In this document: in pieces, positions 19,335-28,639 of the stretch
Layout of the letters: every line of letters starts with the position of its first letter
Position numbering within the stretch: the first letter of the stretch is position 1
Notes under the pieces: generated by a model
The model's input: only the letters and a program-made list of their open reading frames with translations
Told to the model about the DNA's origin: nothing
The model's database searches: none
Assembly: GCA_963784065.1 (NCBI GenBank)
Contig: CAWAQA010000008.1
Span: 124,001-188,000 of the forward strand
Length of the DNA: 64,000 nt
From: CAWAQA01 sp963784065
Lineage (GTDB): Bacteria; Acidobacteriota; Vicinamibacteria; Vicinamibacterales; UBA2999
Direction: 5' to 3'
Translations under genes and position numbers: made by a program

Positions 19335-20552
19335 CTAGGATTCTTCAACGGCGGGCGGAGGTTCGACCGGAGGATTTGGTTCCACCATGACGCGGCGGAC
19401 CATGATCGCGAGCATCACCAGCACGACGACACCGACGACGAACATCACGCGGATGCTGCGCGCGCCCACCAGCCCGCTCAGGATGGGGCTGACGGCTATT
19501 CCGACGAGCGAGGCGCTCGTGAGAAAGCCGAATGCCGAGCCGTGCACCTCGGGCGGGATCACCGATCCGCCTGCGGTGAACGCCGCCGTCAGCCCGACGC
19601 CGCTGCAGATGCCGATGACCCCGAGCGTCACCACGAGCAACCATGCGCTGCTCGACAGCATGAAGACGATCAGCGCGACGGCGCTGGCGAGTGCGGCGCC
19701 CGCGATCGTCACGCGCGGCGTCAGGCGGACGAGCAGCCGGCCCGCGACCTGGTTCCCGAGCGCGCCCGCCAGCGCCAGCACCGAGAAGAGCACACCCGCG
19801 AGAATCGTGACCTCGTTTGGCGCGAACCCGAGCTGGTCGAGGTGCAGCGGCAGGATCGGGCCGAAGAGGCGATCGACCACCTGGAACCCGAAGATCACGA
19901 CCATGAGAAGCAGGAAGTTCTCGAGCGCGAGGATGTTGCCGAAGGCGACGCGCCCGCTCGTCCGGCCGGCGGAGGTCGATTCGCGCGGCGGCTCCTTGTA
20001 AAGCATCGTCATGAGCACGAACGCCAGCGCGTAGACGCCAGCCGAGACGAAGAACGTGTTGCGGAGGCCGACGAGCGACGCGAGCAGGCCGCCGAAGACC
20101 GGGCCGATCGCCGGGCCCAGCCGTTGCGCCGTCTGCACCGCGCCGATCGCCTGGGCCATCTGATACCGCGGCGCGGAACGCGCAGCCATCGAGATGGTCA
20201 GCGCGCCGTATCCGCCGACGAATCCCTGCACGGCGCGAAGCGCGAACAGGTGCCAGGCCTCGGTCACGTACGCCATCGCGCACATCACGACGACGAAGCT
20301 GAGCAGGGAGCGCTGGACGAGAATCTTGTTGCCGAAACGATCGGCGACGCGCCCCCAGAGGGGTCCGCACAGCGCCGCGACTGCCGGCGTCACGCCCATC
20401 GCCAGCCCCGCCCACAAGGCGATTTCCCCGTCGTCGGTGACGCCGAGCTCGCGGATGTAGAGCGGCAGGAACGGCATCACCAGCGTGAAGCCGATGAAGC
20501 CCACGAAGGCGGCGGCGGTGACCGCGATCTGATTGTTGGACCAGGAGGTCAG
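19335..20552 (-). CDS. Major facilitator superfamily transporter
   Basis: A 12-helix MFS permease of about 405 residues. The hydrophobic segments and the loop 2-3 motif GPLWGRVADRFGNKILVQRS are clear, and the motif C-like GPAIGPVFGGLLASLVG marks an exporter-type (drug or sugar efflux) subfamily. The frame runs without a stop into the glpX reading frame, but the real N-terminus is near LLTSWSNNQIAVTAAAFVGF. No ATG, GTG or TTG is present there. A CTG at 20552 that overlaps the glpX stop as CTGA is the best start. The substrate is unknown. Confidence 0.8.
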   Translation of the reverse strand: MTSWSNNQIAVTAAAFVGFIGFTLVMPFLPLYIRELGVTDDGEIALWAGLAMGVTPAVAALCGPLWGRVADRFGNKILVQRSLLSFVVVMCAMAYVTEAWHLFALRAVQGFVGGYGALTISMAARSAPRYQMAQAIGAVQTAQRLGPAIGPVFGGLLASLVGLRNTFFVSAGVYALAFVLMTMLYKEPPRESTSAGRTSGRVAFGNILALENFLLLMVVIFGFQVVDRLFGPILPLHLDQLGFAPNEVTILAGVLFSVLALAGALGNQVAGRLLVRLTPRVTIAGAALASAVALIVFMLSSSAWLLVVTLGVIGICSGVGLTAAFTAGGSVIPPEVHGSAFGFLTSASLVGIAVSPILSGLVGARSIRVMFVVGVVVLVMLAIMVRRVMVEPNPPVEPPPAVEES

Positions 20553-21560
20553 AAGCGTATCTTCGCCGATCCGTCCTTGCCCGGCTGCACGTGGATGCTG
20601 TCGATGAAGCGGATGCGGTGAGGATGCGTCTGCATCACCAGCGACGTCGTCCGGATGCCGTCGCCGAAGAACCGGACGCCCTTCATCAAGGTGCCCTCGG
20701 TGACGCCGGTGGCCGCGAAGACGAGGTTCTCGCCCGAGGCAAGGTCCTTCGACCGGTACACCTTCTTGAAATCCGTGATCCCCATGGCGCGGCAGCGCTG
20801 CTCGTGCTCCGGCGTGTCCGACGACGAGCCGCGCGTAGATCTCGCCGCCGAGGCAGCGCATCGCCGCGGCGGTGAGGACGCCTTCCGGCGCGCCGCCGAT
20901 ACCCATGACGGCGTGCACGCCGCTGCCGATGACCGCGGCGGCAATGCCGGCCGAGAGGTCGCCGTCTCCGATCAGGCGGATGCGGGCGCCGGTCGAACGG
21001 ATCTCGTCGACCAGCTTCTCGTGACGGGGACGATCCAGGACGATGACGACGAGGTCCTCGACGCGACGTCCCAGCGACTGCGCGATCGCGCGCAGGTTGA
21101 AGCGCACCGGCGCGTCGAGATCGACAACATCGCGCGAGCTCGGCCCGACGACGAGCTTCTCCATGTAGAGGTCGGGCGCGTGCAGCAGTCCGCCGTGCTC
21201 GGACGCGGCGAGCACGGCCAGCGCGTTGGGCGCACCCGTCGCGCACAGGTTGGTGCCCTCGAGCGGATCGACGGCGATATCGACCTCCGGATACTTCCGC
21301 CCGTTCGGGACCTTGGCCGCCATGCCGACCTTCTCGCCGATGTACAGCATCGGCGCTTCATCACGCTCGCCCTCCCCGATCACGATCGTGCCGTCGATCG
21401 GCACCGAGTCCATCTCGTGGCGCATCGCTTCCACCGCCACCTGGTCCGACTTGTGGCGGTCGCCCTGACCCATCGTGTGGGCGCAGGCGATCGCGGCCTG
21501 CTCGACGACGCGCAGGAAGTCGAGCGAGAGATCGGAGTCGACGGCGAGCCCGTTGGCCAT
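20549..21560 (-). CDS. glpX: Class II fructose-1,6-bisphosphatase (one frame break)
   Basis: A cytoplasmic metal- and Li-sensitive phosphatase of gluconeogenesis, about 335 residues. It shows KSDQVAVEAMRHEMDSVPID, IVIGEGERDEAPMLYIGE, the DPLEGTNLCATG metal/phosphate site and GIGGAPEGVLTAAAM. The frame changes near 20815, then continues DFKKVYRSKDLASGENLVFA. It is immediately upstream of the MFS gene with overlapping codons, so the two are co-transcribed. A further ATG at 21600 lies one base out of frame and could be the true start if there is an indel near 21560. Confidence 0.92.
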
Positions 21561-21612
21561 GTCGCGCGTGATCGGGCCTTGGCAGAGCCGGTCATGGTCA
21601 TTGTGTCCCCTT

Positions 21613-22807
21613 CTAGGCCGGCAGCTCGCACCGTGTCGGCCGGTCGGTCCGGTAGCCGAGCAGGTAGTCCGCCTGCATGATCTTGTGGATTTCGCGCGTT
21701 CCCTCGTAGATCACGGCGCCTTTGCAGTTGCGATAGAAGCGGCCCACCGGGTATTCGTCGGAGTATCCGTTCGCCCCGTGAATCTGGACCGCGTCAGCGG
21801 CGGCGCGCTCGGACGCCACGGTCGAGAACCACTTGGCGAGGCCGGTCTCGCGCGTGTTGCGGCGGCCTTCGTTCTTGAGCGATCCGGAACGCAGCCACAG
21901 GAGGCGGGACGCCTGGTAGTCCGACTCCATCTGCGCGATCATCTCTTTCACGAGCTGGTACGAGCCGATCTCGTGGCCGAACGTCTTGCGGTCGAGCGCG
22001 TATTTCACGCTCGGCATCGCGGCACGCGCGAATCAGGCCGGTCGCGCCCGCCGCCACGGTGAAGCGCCCCTGGTCGAGGGCGAACATCGCGATCTTGAAG
22101 CCTTCGCCCTCGCGGCCCACGAGGTTCTCGCGCGGCACCTCGACCTCCTCCATCTTGAAGAAGCCGGTGTTGCCGGCGAGGATGCCCCACTTCTCGGTGA
22201 GCGTCCCGCTCGAAAAGCCCTTGAACGCCCGCTCGACGATGAAGGCGCTCATCCCGGACGGATCGCGCTGCTTCTTCTTCTCGAGGTCCGACCACGCGAA
22301 CACGAGGAAGTTGTCGGCGACGTCCCCGAGCGAGATCCACATCTTCTCGCCGGTGAGCAGGTAGCGATCGCCCTTCTTGATCGCGACCGTCTGAATGCCG
22401 CGGGCGTCGCTTCCCGCCGACGGCTCCGTCAGCCCGTAGGTGGCGACCTTCTGCCCCTGCGCCTGCGGCACGAGGTATCGCTGCTTCTGATCCTCGGTGC
22501 CCCACGAGAGCAGCGTCAGGCAGTTGAGCCCCACGTGCACCGACAGGATCACGCGCAGCGAGGTGTCGACATACTCGAGCTCCTCGCTGGCGATGCCGAG
22601 CGAGAGGTAGTCCATCCCGGCGCCGCCGTACTCCGGCGGCACCGAGACGCCAAGCAGTCCCAACGACGCCATCTGCGGCAGGATGCCGCGGTCGAATTTG
22701 TGGGCTCGATCGAGCTCGCGAATGCGTGGCGCCACTTCGCGGCCTGCCCATTCACGCACCGTCCGTTCGAGCAGGAGATGGTCTTCGGAGAGATCAAGGT
22801 TCAGCAT
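21613..22807 (-). CDS. Acyl-CoA dehydrogenase (one frame break)
   Basis: An FAD-dependent beta-oxidation enzyme of about 397 residues. The start chosen is MLNLDLSEDHLLLERTVREW at 22807; the in-frame extension to 22870 overlaps a palindromic repeat and is not conserved. The middle domain has TYGLTEPSAGSDARGIQT and EKMWISLGDVADN. The catalytic base is the Glu of IYEGTREIHKIM. The frame changes near 22015, just before the C-terminal helical bundle (DRKTFGHEIGSYQLVKEMIA). The short/branched-chain type is likely from its length. Downstream of it is glpX. Confidence 0.9.
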
Positions 22808-22858
22808 GCGCACAAACTTTTGGATGCTACCACAGGGCCGCGCCTCACACCCCACGGG

Positions 22859-22941
22859 ACACAGGGGCACAAAGACAGAGGAAATTCAGGAATCCTTTGA
22901 TTCCCGGTGTCTCTGGTGTCTGTGCCTCTGTGGTTCGCGGG
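22859..22941. repeat. Imperfect palindrome built of CACAGAGGCAC-like units (copy 1)
   Basis: The spacer between the acyl-CoA dehydrogenase and the SAM hydrolase has left arm CACAGGGGCACAAAGACAGA and a right arm whose complement reads CACAGAGGCACAGACACCAG, turning over around AATCCTTTGATTCC. The last 20 bp (22922-22941) are identical to 56580-56599 in another palindrome of the same build. Both lie between same-strand genes, so this is a dispersed intergenic element. Confidence 0.75.
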
Positions 22942-22953
22942 CCGTGAATGTCC

Positions 22954-23746
22954 TCACGATCGCGAAATCGTCACCGGCGCCCCGCGCGCGAGCTGGAGCC
23001 GTTCGGCAGCGCTGCCGCCGTTGACCGCGATCTCGAGCTGCTCGGTGCTGCCGAAGAGCGCACAGACGGCGCCGGGGTCGGCCTCCGAATACGTCGCCAC
23101 GACCTTGGCCACCGCGTGCGTGCCGGCCGTGATCTCAATCGCGCCGGCGACGGAGAACCGGTCGAAGATCCGGCGGTCCACATTGGTGACCAGATTCCCG
23201 AATCGATCGACGCGCAGCACCTCGACCCGACACGCTGGCATCGGACACGACCGGCTCGGGCACGGTCAGCGAGTGCCACCCGGTAAGCGGGCGACCGAGT
23301 GCCGCCAGCTCGATGCCCTTGGCCAGCCACGCGGCAGCGGGCGCGAACCGATCGCGTCCCTCGAACGTGCGGCTGACCGTTGGCCGTGCATAACGGCGCT
23401 CGGTGAGCTCCACGACGCGTTTGGGATGTGCGTCCTTGAACACGAGCGTCAGGACGCCGTTGTCCGGCGCCACGAACCGGTATCCGCCCGCTTCGGCGGC
23501 AATGCCATGCCTCGTCGAACCGACGCCAGGATCGACGACGACGAGAAAGATGGTCCCTGCCGGGAAGTACTTGTACGACGCGGAGAGCTCGAGGGCTCCG
23601 GCCAGCACATCGTGCGGCGGGATATCGTGCGAGATGTCCACCAGCGTCACGTCCGGGCACAGGCTCAGCACCACCCCCTTCATGGCCCCGGCGTAGTGGT
23701 CGGAACCGCCGAAGTCTGTGAGGAGGGCGATGACCGGCCGGGCCAC
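22954..23746 (-). CDS. SAM hydrolase / hydroxide adenosyltransferase (DUF62, one frame break)
   Basis: About 264 residues, of the family that splits S-adenosylmethionine with hydroxide into adenosine and methionine; fluorinase and chlorinase are relatives. The N-terminal domain has IALLTDFGGSDHYAGAMKGV, VDISHDIPPHDV, VVDPGVGSTRHG and FVAPDNGVLTLV, all typical. The frame changes near 23235. The C-terminal beta domain continues RVEVLRVDRFGNLVTNVDRR. Nothing points to a halogenase. The methyltransferase gene at 23756 is 9 bp upstream on the same strand. Confidence 0.88.
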
Positions 23747-23755
23747 GTCGCGCGC

Positions 23756-24455
23756 CTACCGTTCCGGGGCGGGCACGGCAGGCGACGTGTCAGCCGTGTC
23801 GGCGGGCTTGCGGAACAGCACTTCGCGCAGATTGGTTTTCAGCAGGAATTGTTCGGTGATGCGAAGGGGCTCGAACATCCGCTGGATGTCCCGGTTCAGC
23901 ACGGGCCGCTGCTTTCCGCGCGCCGCAGCGTGGGACCGATGCTGCAGCGTGCTCTGATCCACCACGACGTGCTTCGTGTAGGTGGGGGCGGCGCCGGCCG
24001 CCGGCTCCGCGGTGGCGAAGAAGGCGAGCAGCGACCCTTCGGGGCGAAGGATGCGCACCAGTTGCTGCGCCAGCGGGACGGCCGCCGCGCGATCGAGATA
24101 GTCGAACACGTCCCAGCACAGGATGCCGTCCACGGTGCCGGCGTCCTGCGGGAAGCGCTTGGCGAAGAACGCCGGCAGCTCCTGCACCTTGCCCTCGCGG
24201 ACATGCCGGTCGATGTCCTTGTAAATGTCCTCGACGAGAATCTTGCAGCCGAGCTGCTCGCCGAAGAAGGTGACATTCGGTCCGATCGACCGGACCGAGG
24301 TCGAGCAGCCGCGGCTGCTGACGAGAGGACAGGCTGGCGAGGAACTTGGCGAGCGCCTTCGTCGGGTAGACAGGGGAATCCGCCGCGCCGGCGTCGGCGG
24401 TTGCGTCGGAATCGGGATCCTTGCGGCGGCGGCTGAACAGATCGGAAAGAGCCAC
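23756..24455 (-). CDS. Class I methyltransferase-like protein (one frame break)
   Basis: An approximately 230-residue protein. After a charged N-terminus (MALSDLFSRRRKDPDSDATA) it has a Rossmann-like start PRLLDLGPV, then a frame change near 24290 and VEDIYKDIDRHVREGKVQEL, GILCWDVFDYLDRAAAVPLA and RILRPEGSLLAFFATAEP. These are motifs post-I to III of a SAM-dependent methyltransferase. The glycine-rich motif I is LDLGP rather than the usual DxGxGxG, so substrate and even activity are open. It is adjacent to the SAM hydrolase and bactofilin genes. Confidence 0.7.
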
Positions 24456-24464
24456 GGGCGATTA

Positions 24465-24534
24465 GCGATTCATGAATCGTGATTCGCGATTCGTGATTGT
24501 AGTCACGATTCGCGAATCACGAATCACGAATTCC
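24465..24534. repeat. Heptad repeat array, ten uninterrupted 7-bp units with internal reversal
   Basis: The 101 bp spacer between the methyltransferase and bactofilin genes contains ten consecutive 7-mers: GCGATTC, ATGAATC, GTGATTC, GCGATTC, GTGATTG, TAGTCAC, GATTCGC, GAATCAC, GAATCAC, GAATTCC. The first half is GYGATTC and the second is its complement GAATCRC, so the array can fold on itself. It is not in an open frame. Confidence 0.88.
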
Positions 24535-24556
24535 GGCGCGCGCAGGCGCGCGGTCG

Positions 24557-25102
24557 TCAGCGTCCGACCGGCTGAGCCACCTGCTGCACCGGCTGAACCG
24601 GCTGTCCGCCGCCCTGGGACGGCTTCTGCTGCTGACCGGACTGCGCGCCCTTCTTCTGCATGTCCACGGTGCCGCGGAAATGCGCACCTTCCGCAATCGC
24701 CACGCGCGGGGAGACGATGTCGCCATCGACCGCGCCGCCGTCGCGGATGTCCACCTTCTCGCTCGCGGTCACGTTGCCGTTGACCTCGCCGAGCACGATC
24801 ACCGACTTGGCGAACACCGCAGCCTTGATCTTGCCGTTCGGCCCGATCGTCAGCACGTGGTCCTTCAGCTCGATCTTGCCTTCGACGTGTCCTTCGATCG
24901 TCAGATCTTCGCTGCCGTTCAGTTCACCCTTGATGACGACGGACTTGCCGATATTCACCACGTCCCTCTCGATCTGCCGCCGGACGTCCGTCTGCGGCGC
25001 CGCTGGTATGCTGGCCTGCTGACTCGTAGCTGCCGGCGGCACCGCCGGCGTGGGTGCCGGCTGGCCGCTGGCCGGTTTCACCGCTTCATCACGCTTCCAC
25101 AT
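24557..25102 (-). CDS. Bactofilin (polymer-forming cytoskeletal protein)
   Basis: A 181-residue protein. The central beta-helix bactofilin domain (about residues 45-145) has the evenly spaced hydrophobic/Gly pattern NIGKSVVIKGELNGSEDLTI, EGHVEGKIELKDHVLTIGPN and GEVNGNVTASEKVDIRDGG. Proline/alanine-rich disordered tails flank it, with a Gln-rich C-terminus. Bactofilins polymerise without nucleotide and localise cell-shape or polysaccharide machinery. The frame is intact. It is the first gene of the minus-strand group that includes the SAM hydrolase. Confidence 0.92.
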   Translation of the reverse strand: MWKRDEAVKPASGQPAPTPAVPPAATSQQASIPAAPQTDVRRQIERDVVNIGKSVVIKGELNGSEDLTIEGHVEGKIELKDHVLTIGPNGKIKAAVFAKSVIVLGEVNGNVTASEKVDIRDGGAVDGDIVSPRVAIAEGAHFRGTVDMQKKGAQSGQQQKPSQGGGQPVQPVQQVAQPVGR

Positions 25103-25200
25103 GTCGTGTCCTCCGCCTCGCAGGGTCTCTGACTAACGCAAGAGCCTTGCGCGCGATCCAAAAACTCGGAACAGCGGGCTGCCGGGGCGGGCGCCCACTG

Positions 25201-25206
25201 AGTATA
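25201..25206 (-). promoter_or_regulatory. Candidate -10 box (TATACT) for bactofilin
   Basis: On the minus strand TATACT is present in the 186 bp divergent spacer between bactofilin and the cysteine desulfurase. It would give a leader of roughly 90 nt. The spacer is AT-richer than its surroundings. A plus-strand promoter may be near 25215-25240 (TTGAAA, TTATAC), but the 14 bp spacing is poor. Confidence 0.3.
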
Positions 25207-25271
25207 TCGGTCGATTGAAAAACTTGTCTAGTCGTTATACGGCTGAGACTTAGGGGAAGTGTTACGATCGT

Positions 25272-25287
25272 GAGTCTCGAGAGACTC
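25272..25287 (+). promoter_or_regulatory. Perfect 7-bp hairpin over the ribosome-binding region of the cysteine desulfurase
   Basis: GAGTCTC, GA, GAGACTC forms a perfect stem ending 1 bp before the GTG start at 25289. Any ribosome contact in this leader would lie inside the stem, so it may lower or gate translation. The palindrome could alternatively be a protein-binding site. Confidence 0.45.
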
Positions 25288-25288
25288 C

Positions 25289-26456
25289 GTGCAGCGCATC
25301 TACTTCGATCACAACGCGACGACGCCGATCGATCCGGCCGTCATTGAAAAGATGACTGCCGCTCTTCGCGAGGAGTACGGCAACCCCTCGAGCGTCCATC
25401 ATTTCGGGCAAAGCGCCAAGGCGGCTCTTGACGAGGCTCGGACGGCGGTCGCGACGCTCATCGGCGGCGAACCGGCCGAGGTTGTGTTCATGAGCGGCGG
25501 AACTGAGGGCGACAACTTCGCGATTCGCGGAGTCGCCGAGGCGCTCGAACCGTCGGGCAAGCGCCACCTCATCGCTTCCGCGATCGAGCATGAAGCCGTG
25601 CTCAACACGCTGAAAGCGCTGGCGAGGCGCGGCTGGCGGACGACGCTCCTTCCGGTCGACCAGACCGGTATTGTCGAGCCCGACCGGCTGCGGGATGCGT
25701 TGGCGGACGACACCGCGCTCGTGTCGGTGATGCACGCGAACAATGAGATCGGCACGATTCAGCCTGTGGCCGAGCTGGCGCGGCTGGCCCACGAGCGTGG
25801 GGTCCTGTTCCATACCGACGCCGTGCAGTCGGCCGGGAAGATTCCGGTGAACGTGAAGACGCTCGGCGTCGATCTGTTGACCCTCTCGGCTCACAAGTTC
25901 TACGGGCCCAAAGGGATCGGGCGCCACTGGATCCGTCGCGGGCTGCGGCTGCTGCCCATCCTGACGGGCGGCAAGCACGAGCGCAGCCGCCGGGCCGGCA
26001 CCGAGAACGTGGCCGGCATCGTCGGCATGGGCGTGGCGGCGCAGCAGGCGCGCGCCAAGATGGCGGGCGAAGCGTTGCGGCTCGCGCCACTCCGGGATCG
26101 GCTCGAGAATGGGATCGTGCGCGCAGTGTCCGGGACAGCCGTCAACGGCGTGCGCGCAGCCGCGAGTGCCCAATACGACGAACATCAGCTTCGATCGCGT
26201 CGAAGCCGAGTCGCTGCTGATTGCGCTCGACCTGGCCGGCGTCGCCGTGTCAACCGGGTCCGCCTGCTCGTCCGGCACGCTGGAACCGTCGCACGTGCTC
26301 AAGGCGATGGGGTTCCCCGCGCACCGGACGCAGAACTCAATCCGGTTCAGCCTCGGCGCCGCCAACACGGCCGAGGACGTCGATCGCGTGATTGCCGTCC
26401 TGCCGGGTATCGTCGAGAAACTGAGAAGCCTGACGCGGACACCGGTCCGCGCATGA
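25289..26456 (+). CDS. Cysteine desulfurase, IscS/NifS family (one frame break)
   Basis: A PLP enzyme of about 388 residues that removes sulfur from cysteine as an enzyme-bound persulfide. GTG start: MQRIYFDHNATTPIDPAVIE. It has MSGGTEGDN, the PLP-binding His in ASAIEHEAVL, HANNEIGTIQPV, the Schiff-base Lys in TLSAHKFYGPKG and the RAGTENVAG loop. After a frame change near 26155 it has the persulfide-forming Cys in STGSACSSGTLEPSHVL. The next gene is mnmA, so supplying sulfur for tRNA 2-thiouridine is the probable role, alongside Fe-S assembly. Confidence 0.93.
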
Positions 26457-26470
26457 CCCAGTACGTGTCC

Positions 26471-26498
26471 GTAGCCCGTAGCCCGTAGCCCGAAGCCC
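26471..26498. repeat. Heptad repeat array (GTAGCCC type) ending at the mnmA start codon
   Basis: Four uninterrupted units, GTAGCCC three times and GAAGCCC once. The array ends at 26498 and the mnmA ATG begins at 26499. It occupies the place where a ribosome-binding site would be expected and contains no purine-rich Shine-Dalgarno. Confidence 0.88.
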
Positions 26499-27558
26499 AT
26501 GAAGATCGTCGTTGCCATGTCGGGAGGCGTCGACTCCTCGGTCGCCGCGGCCCTGCTCGCCGAGCAGGGTCATGACGTCATTGGTCTCTCCATGCAGCTC
26601 TACGATCAGCGCGGCGAGCACACGTTCGGCAGCTGCTGCACCCTCGACGACCTTCACGATGCGCGGCGCGTCGCCCGTGCCGTCGGCTTCCCGCACTACA
26701 TCGTCAACTTCGAGCAGCAGTTTCAGGAGACGGTCATCTCCAACTTCGTACGCGAGTATGCCGCGGGGCGGACGCCGCTCCCCTGCGCTCACTGCAACAG
26801 CGACCTGAAGTTCTCGACGCTGCTGGATCGCGCGCGCGGCCTCGGCGCCGATCACGTGGCCACCGGGCACTATGCGCGTGTGGCCCGGGCGCCCGACGGA
26901 CGCTGTCGGCTGATGCGGAGCGCGGATCCGGAGAAGGACCAGTCTTACTTCCTGTTCTCGCTCACGCAGGAGCAGCTTGGCCACGCCGTTTTTCCGGTGG
27001 GCGACCTGACCAAGCCCCAGGTGCGCGACCAGGCTCGCCGGCTTGGCCTGACCGTGGCAGAGAAGCCGGACAGCCAGGAGATCTGTTTCGTGCCGGACGG
27101 CGACTACGCCTCGTTTGTCGCGGCCAGGGCGCCGCAGGTGGCGCGCGCCGGCGCCATCGTGGACGAGGGCGGCCGGATGCTCGGCCACGCATGCGGGCGT
27201 GCACCGGTTCACTGTCGGCCAGCGGAAGGGACTCGGCGTATCCGCGCCCGCCCCGCTGTACGTCTTGAAGATTGAGGCTGACAGCGGGACGGTGACAGTC
27301 GGTCCGCGGGGACGTCTCGAACAGACCACGCTGACGGCATCAGGCGTGAACTGGATCGCGGGCGAGGCCCCCGGCACATGGCTGCACGTCTCTGCACAGA
27401 TTCGCCATCGGCACCGGCCCGCGCCGGGACGCGTGCGTGCGCTCGCCGGCGCACGCGCTGAGCTGGCCTTCAACACCCCGCAGCCCGCCATCACTCCCGG
27501 CCAGGCGGTCGTCTTCTATGACGGAGAGGACGTCGTCGGGGGCGGCTGGATCGAATAG
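26499..27558 (+). CDS. mnmA: tRNA-specific 2-thiouridylase MnmA (one frame break)
   Basis: An ATP-dependent enzyme, about 352 residues, that thiolates U34 of Lys, Glu and Gln tRNAs. It has the PP-loop AMSGGVDSSVAAALL and the catalytic Cys in PLPCAHCNSDLKFSTLL. The second Cys is in DSQEICFVPDGDY. ATGHYARVARAPDG and KDQSYFLFSLTQEQL match the tRNA-binding core. The frame changes near 27190, continuing GVHRFTVGQRKGLGV into the C-terminal beta-barrel. It follows the cysteine desulfurase and probably takes its sulfur. Confidence 0.94.
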
Positions 27559-27578
27559 AGGACCTGAAGTCAGGCCTC
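27558..27578. terminator. Hairpin between convergent genes
   Basis: GAGGACCTGA, AG, TCAGGCCTC forms a near-perfect stem with one bulged A, starting at the mnmA stop codon, in the 37 bp gap before the opposing gene's stop. There is no T-run, so this is at most a weak intrinsic terminator. Confidence 0.35.
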
Positions 27579-27595
27579 ACCGCTGCCCGTCTCCC

Positions 27596-28612
27596 CTAGT
27601 TGATTGCATAGATGGGTAACGCCTGTGCCTCGCTCACATACGGGTCGCCGTGCGCCCTCGCAGCGGCATCCGCCATCAGCGCCCGCTGTTGGGATGACCA
27701 GCGATACTCACCGCTAATCGCGGGAACCTCCAGCAGCGGGGTGTAGAACTTCTCCAGGATTCGATTCTCACGCCAGGCGGCCAGCGTGTCGCCTCTGTCA
27801 CCGGCCTCGTTTCGTTCGCGCACGTGCCAGAGTGCCTCCGTCCGGTAGTGATCTTCTCGTGCGAATCTGCTTGTTGCGGGGAAGCCGCTGCGCCATGCGT
27901 CAGTCCGCTCCCTGGCCATCTGTTGCAGCGTCCCGGCGCTGTGGCGCGAGCGGAAGACGCCGATCTCCGGATCGTGAATCTCGTAGCCCACATGCACCGC
28001 GTTGACAAACGCGGCAAAGAGCGCGAGCACCGCGAGAGCCGCTGCGGCAACCTGCCGGGATGCTCCGCGGCCGAGCGTCAGAGGTCGCCGCGGCGGGTCG
28101 AGCGCCACGGCGACGAGCAGACCGAACGCGACCGCGGCGAGATCAAGCGCCACGTCGTGCGCTTCGCCAACCCGGCTGGCGAGGAACCATTGAAACATCT
28201 CGTCGATGATGCCGACGGTCAGCCCCGCAAGTAACGGAAACACGAGCCGCCGCCCGTCGGAGCAGCCCCGCCATGCTCGATGGAACAGCACCGCCAGGAG
28301 CCCGTACTCAACGAAATGGAAGGCCTCCACGACGTCGATGTCCGGATCGCCGGTCCGGAACGCGGCCATGTAGCCGGCGGCGCCGGCCAGTGCGAGCGCG
28401 AGCATGCCGTACCGGCGCGTGCGATGTTCCCTGATCCGCGACGCGACCGCGGCGAACCCGCCGGCGATGGCGATCGCCATCAGCGCGCCGACAACGAGCC
28501 GGTACCGGCCGGGGAAGGACGACGCGATGGCGCGTTGGATGTCACCGATGTAAGCGGCGGAGATGATGACGAGGGCGGAGGCGATGAAGGCAACGAAGCC
28601 CGCTGTGCTCAC
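27596..28612 (-). CDS. VanZ-like membrane protein
   Basis: A 338-residue protein with a GTG start. About five N-terminal membrane helices (residues 1-180) contain the VanZ-family polar residues: FHFVEYGLLAVLFHRAW, GIIDEMFQWFLASR and GEAHDVALDLAAVAFGLL. A further helix near 190-205 precedes an unusual soluble C-terminal domain (about 130 residues, rich in Arg/Trp/Tyr) with no recognised fold. VanZ proteins are associated with teicoplanin resistance, but most members are of unknown function. The frame is intact. Confidence 0.75.
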   Translation of the reverse strand: MSTAGFVAFIASALVIISAAYIGDIQRAIASSFPGRYRLVVGALMAIAIAGGFAAVASRIREHRTRRYGMLALALAGAAGYMAAFRTGDPDIDVVEAFHFVEYGLLAVLFHRAWRGCSDGRRLVFPLLAGLTVGIIDEMFQWFLASRVGEAHDVALDLAAVAFGLLVAVALDPPRRPLTLGRGASRQVAAAALAVLALFAAFVNAVHVGYEIHDPEIGVFRSRHSAGTLQQMARERTDAWRSGFPATSRFAREDHYRTEALWHVRERNEAGDRGDTLAAWRENRILEKFYTPLLEVPAISGEYRWSSQQRALMADAAARAHGDPYVSEAQALPIYAIN

Positions 28613-28637
28613 TGCCGCCTGCCTTCTGCCCCCTGCC
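28610..28637. repeat. Heptad repeat array (NNCTGCC type), 4 units
   Basis: Units CACTGCC, GCCTGCC, TTCTGCC and CCCTGCC fill the 27 bp gap between the stop of the DinB-like gene (28640) and the GTG start of the VanZ-like gene, whose start codon forms the first three bases of the array. Confidence 0.82.
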
Positions 28638-28639
28638 CG

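Noticed and set aside
19335..21560. A 741-codon frame joining FBPase and an MFS transporter
   Set aside because: The FBPase C-terminus continues in another frame up to 20549, where it has a proper stop. The apparent fusion arises from one frame change near 20815.
22954..23746. Fluorinase or chlorinase
   Set aside because: Although homologous, the protein has the features of the common SAM hydroxide adenosyltransferase group and lacks any halogen-metabolism neighbour.
27596..28612. Glycopeptide resistance gene (VanZ)
   Set aside because: VanZ-like motifs are widespread in proteins of unknown function, and no other resistance gene is nearby.
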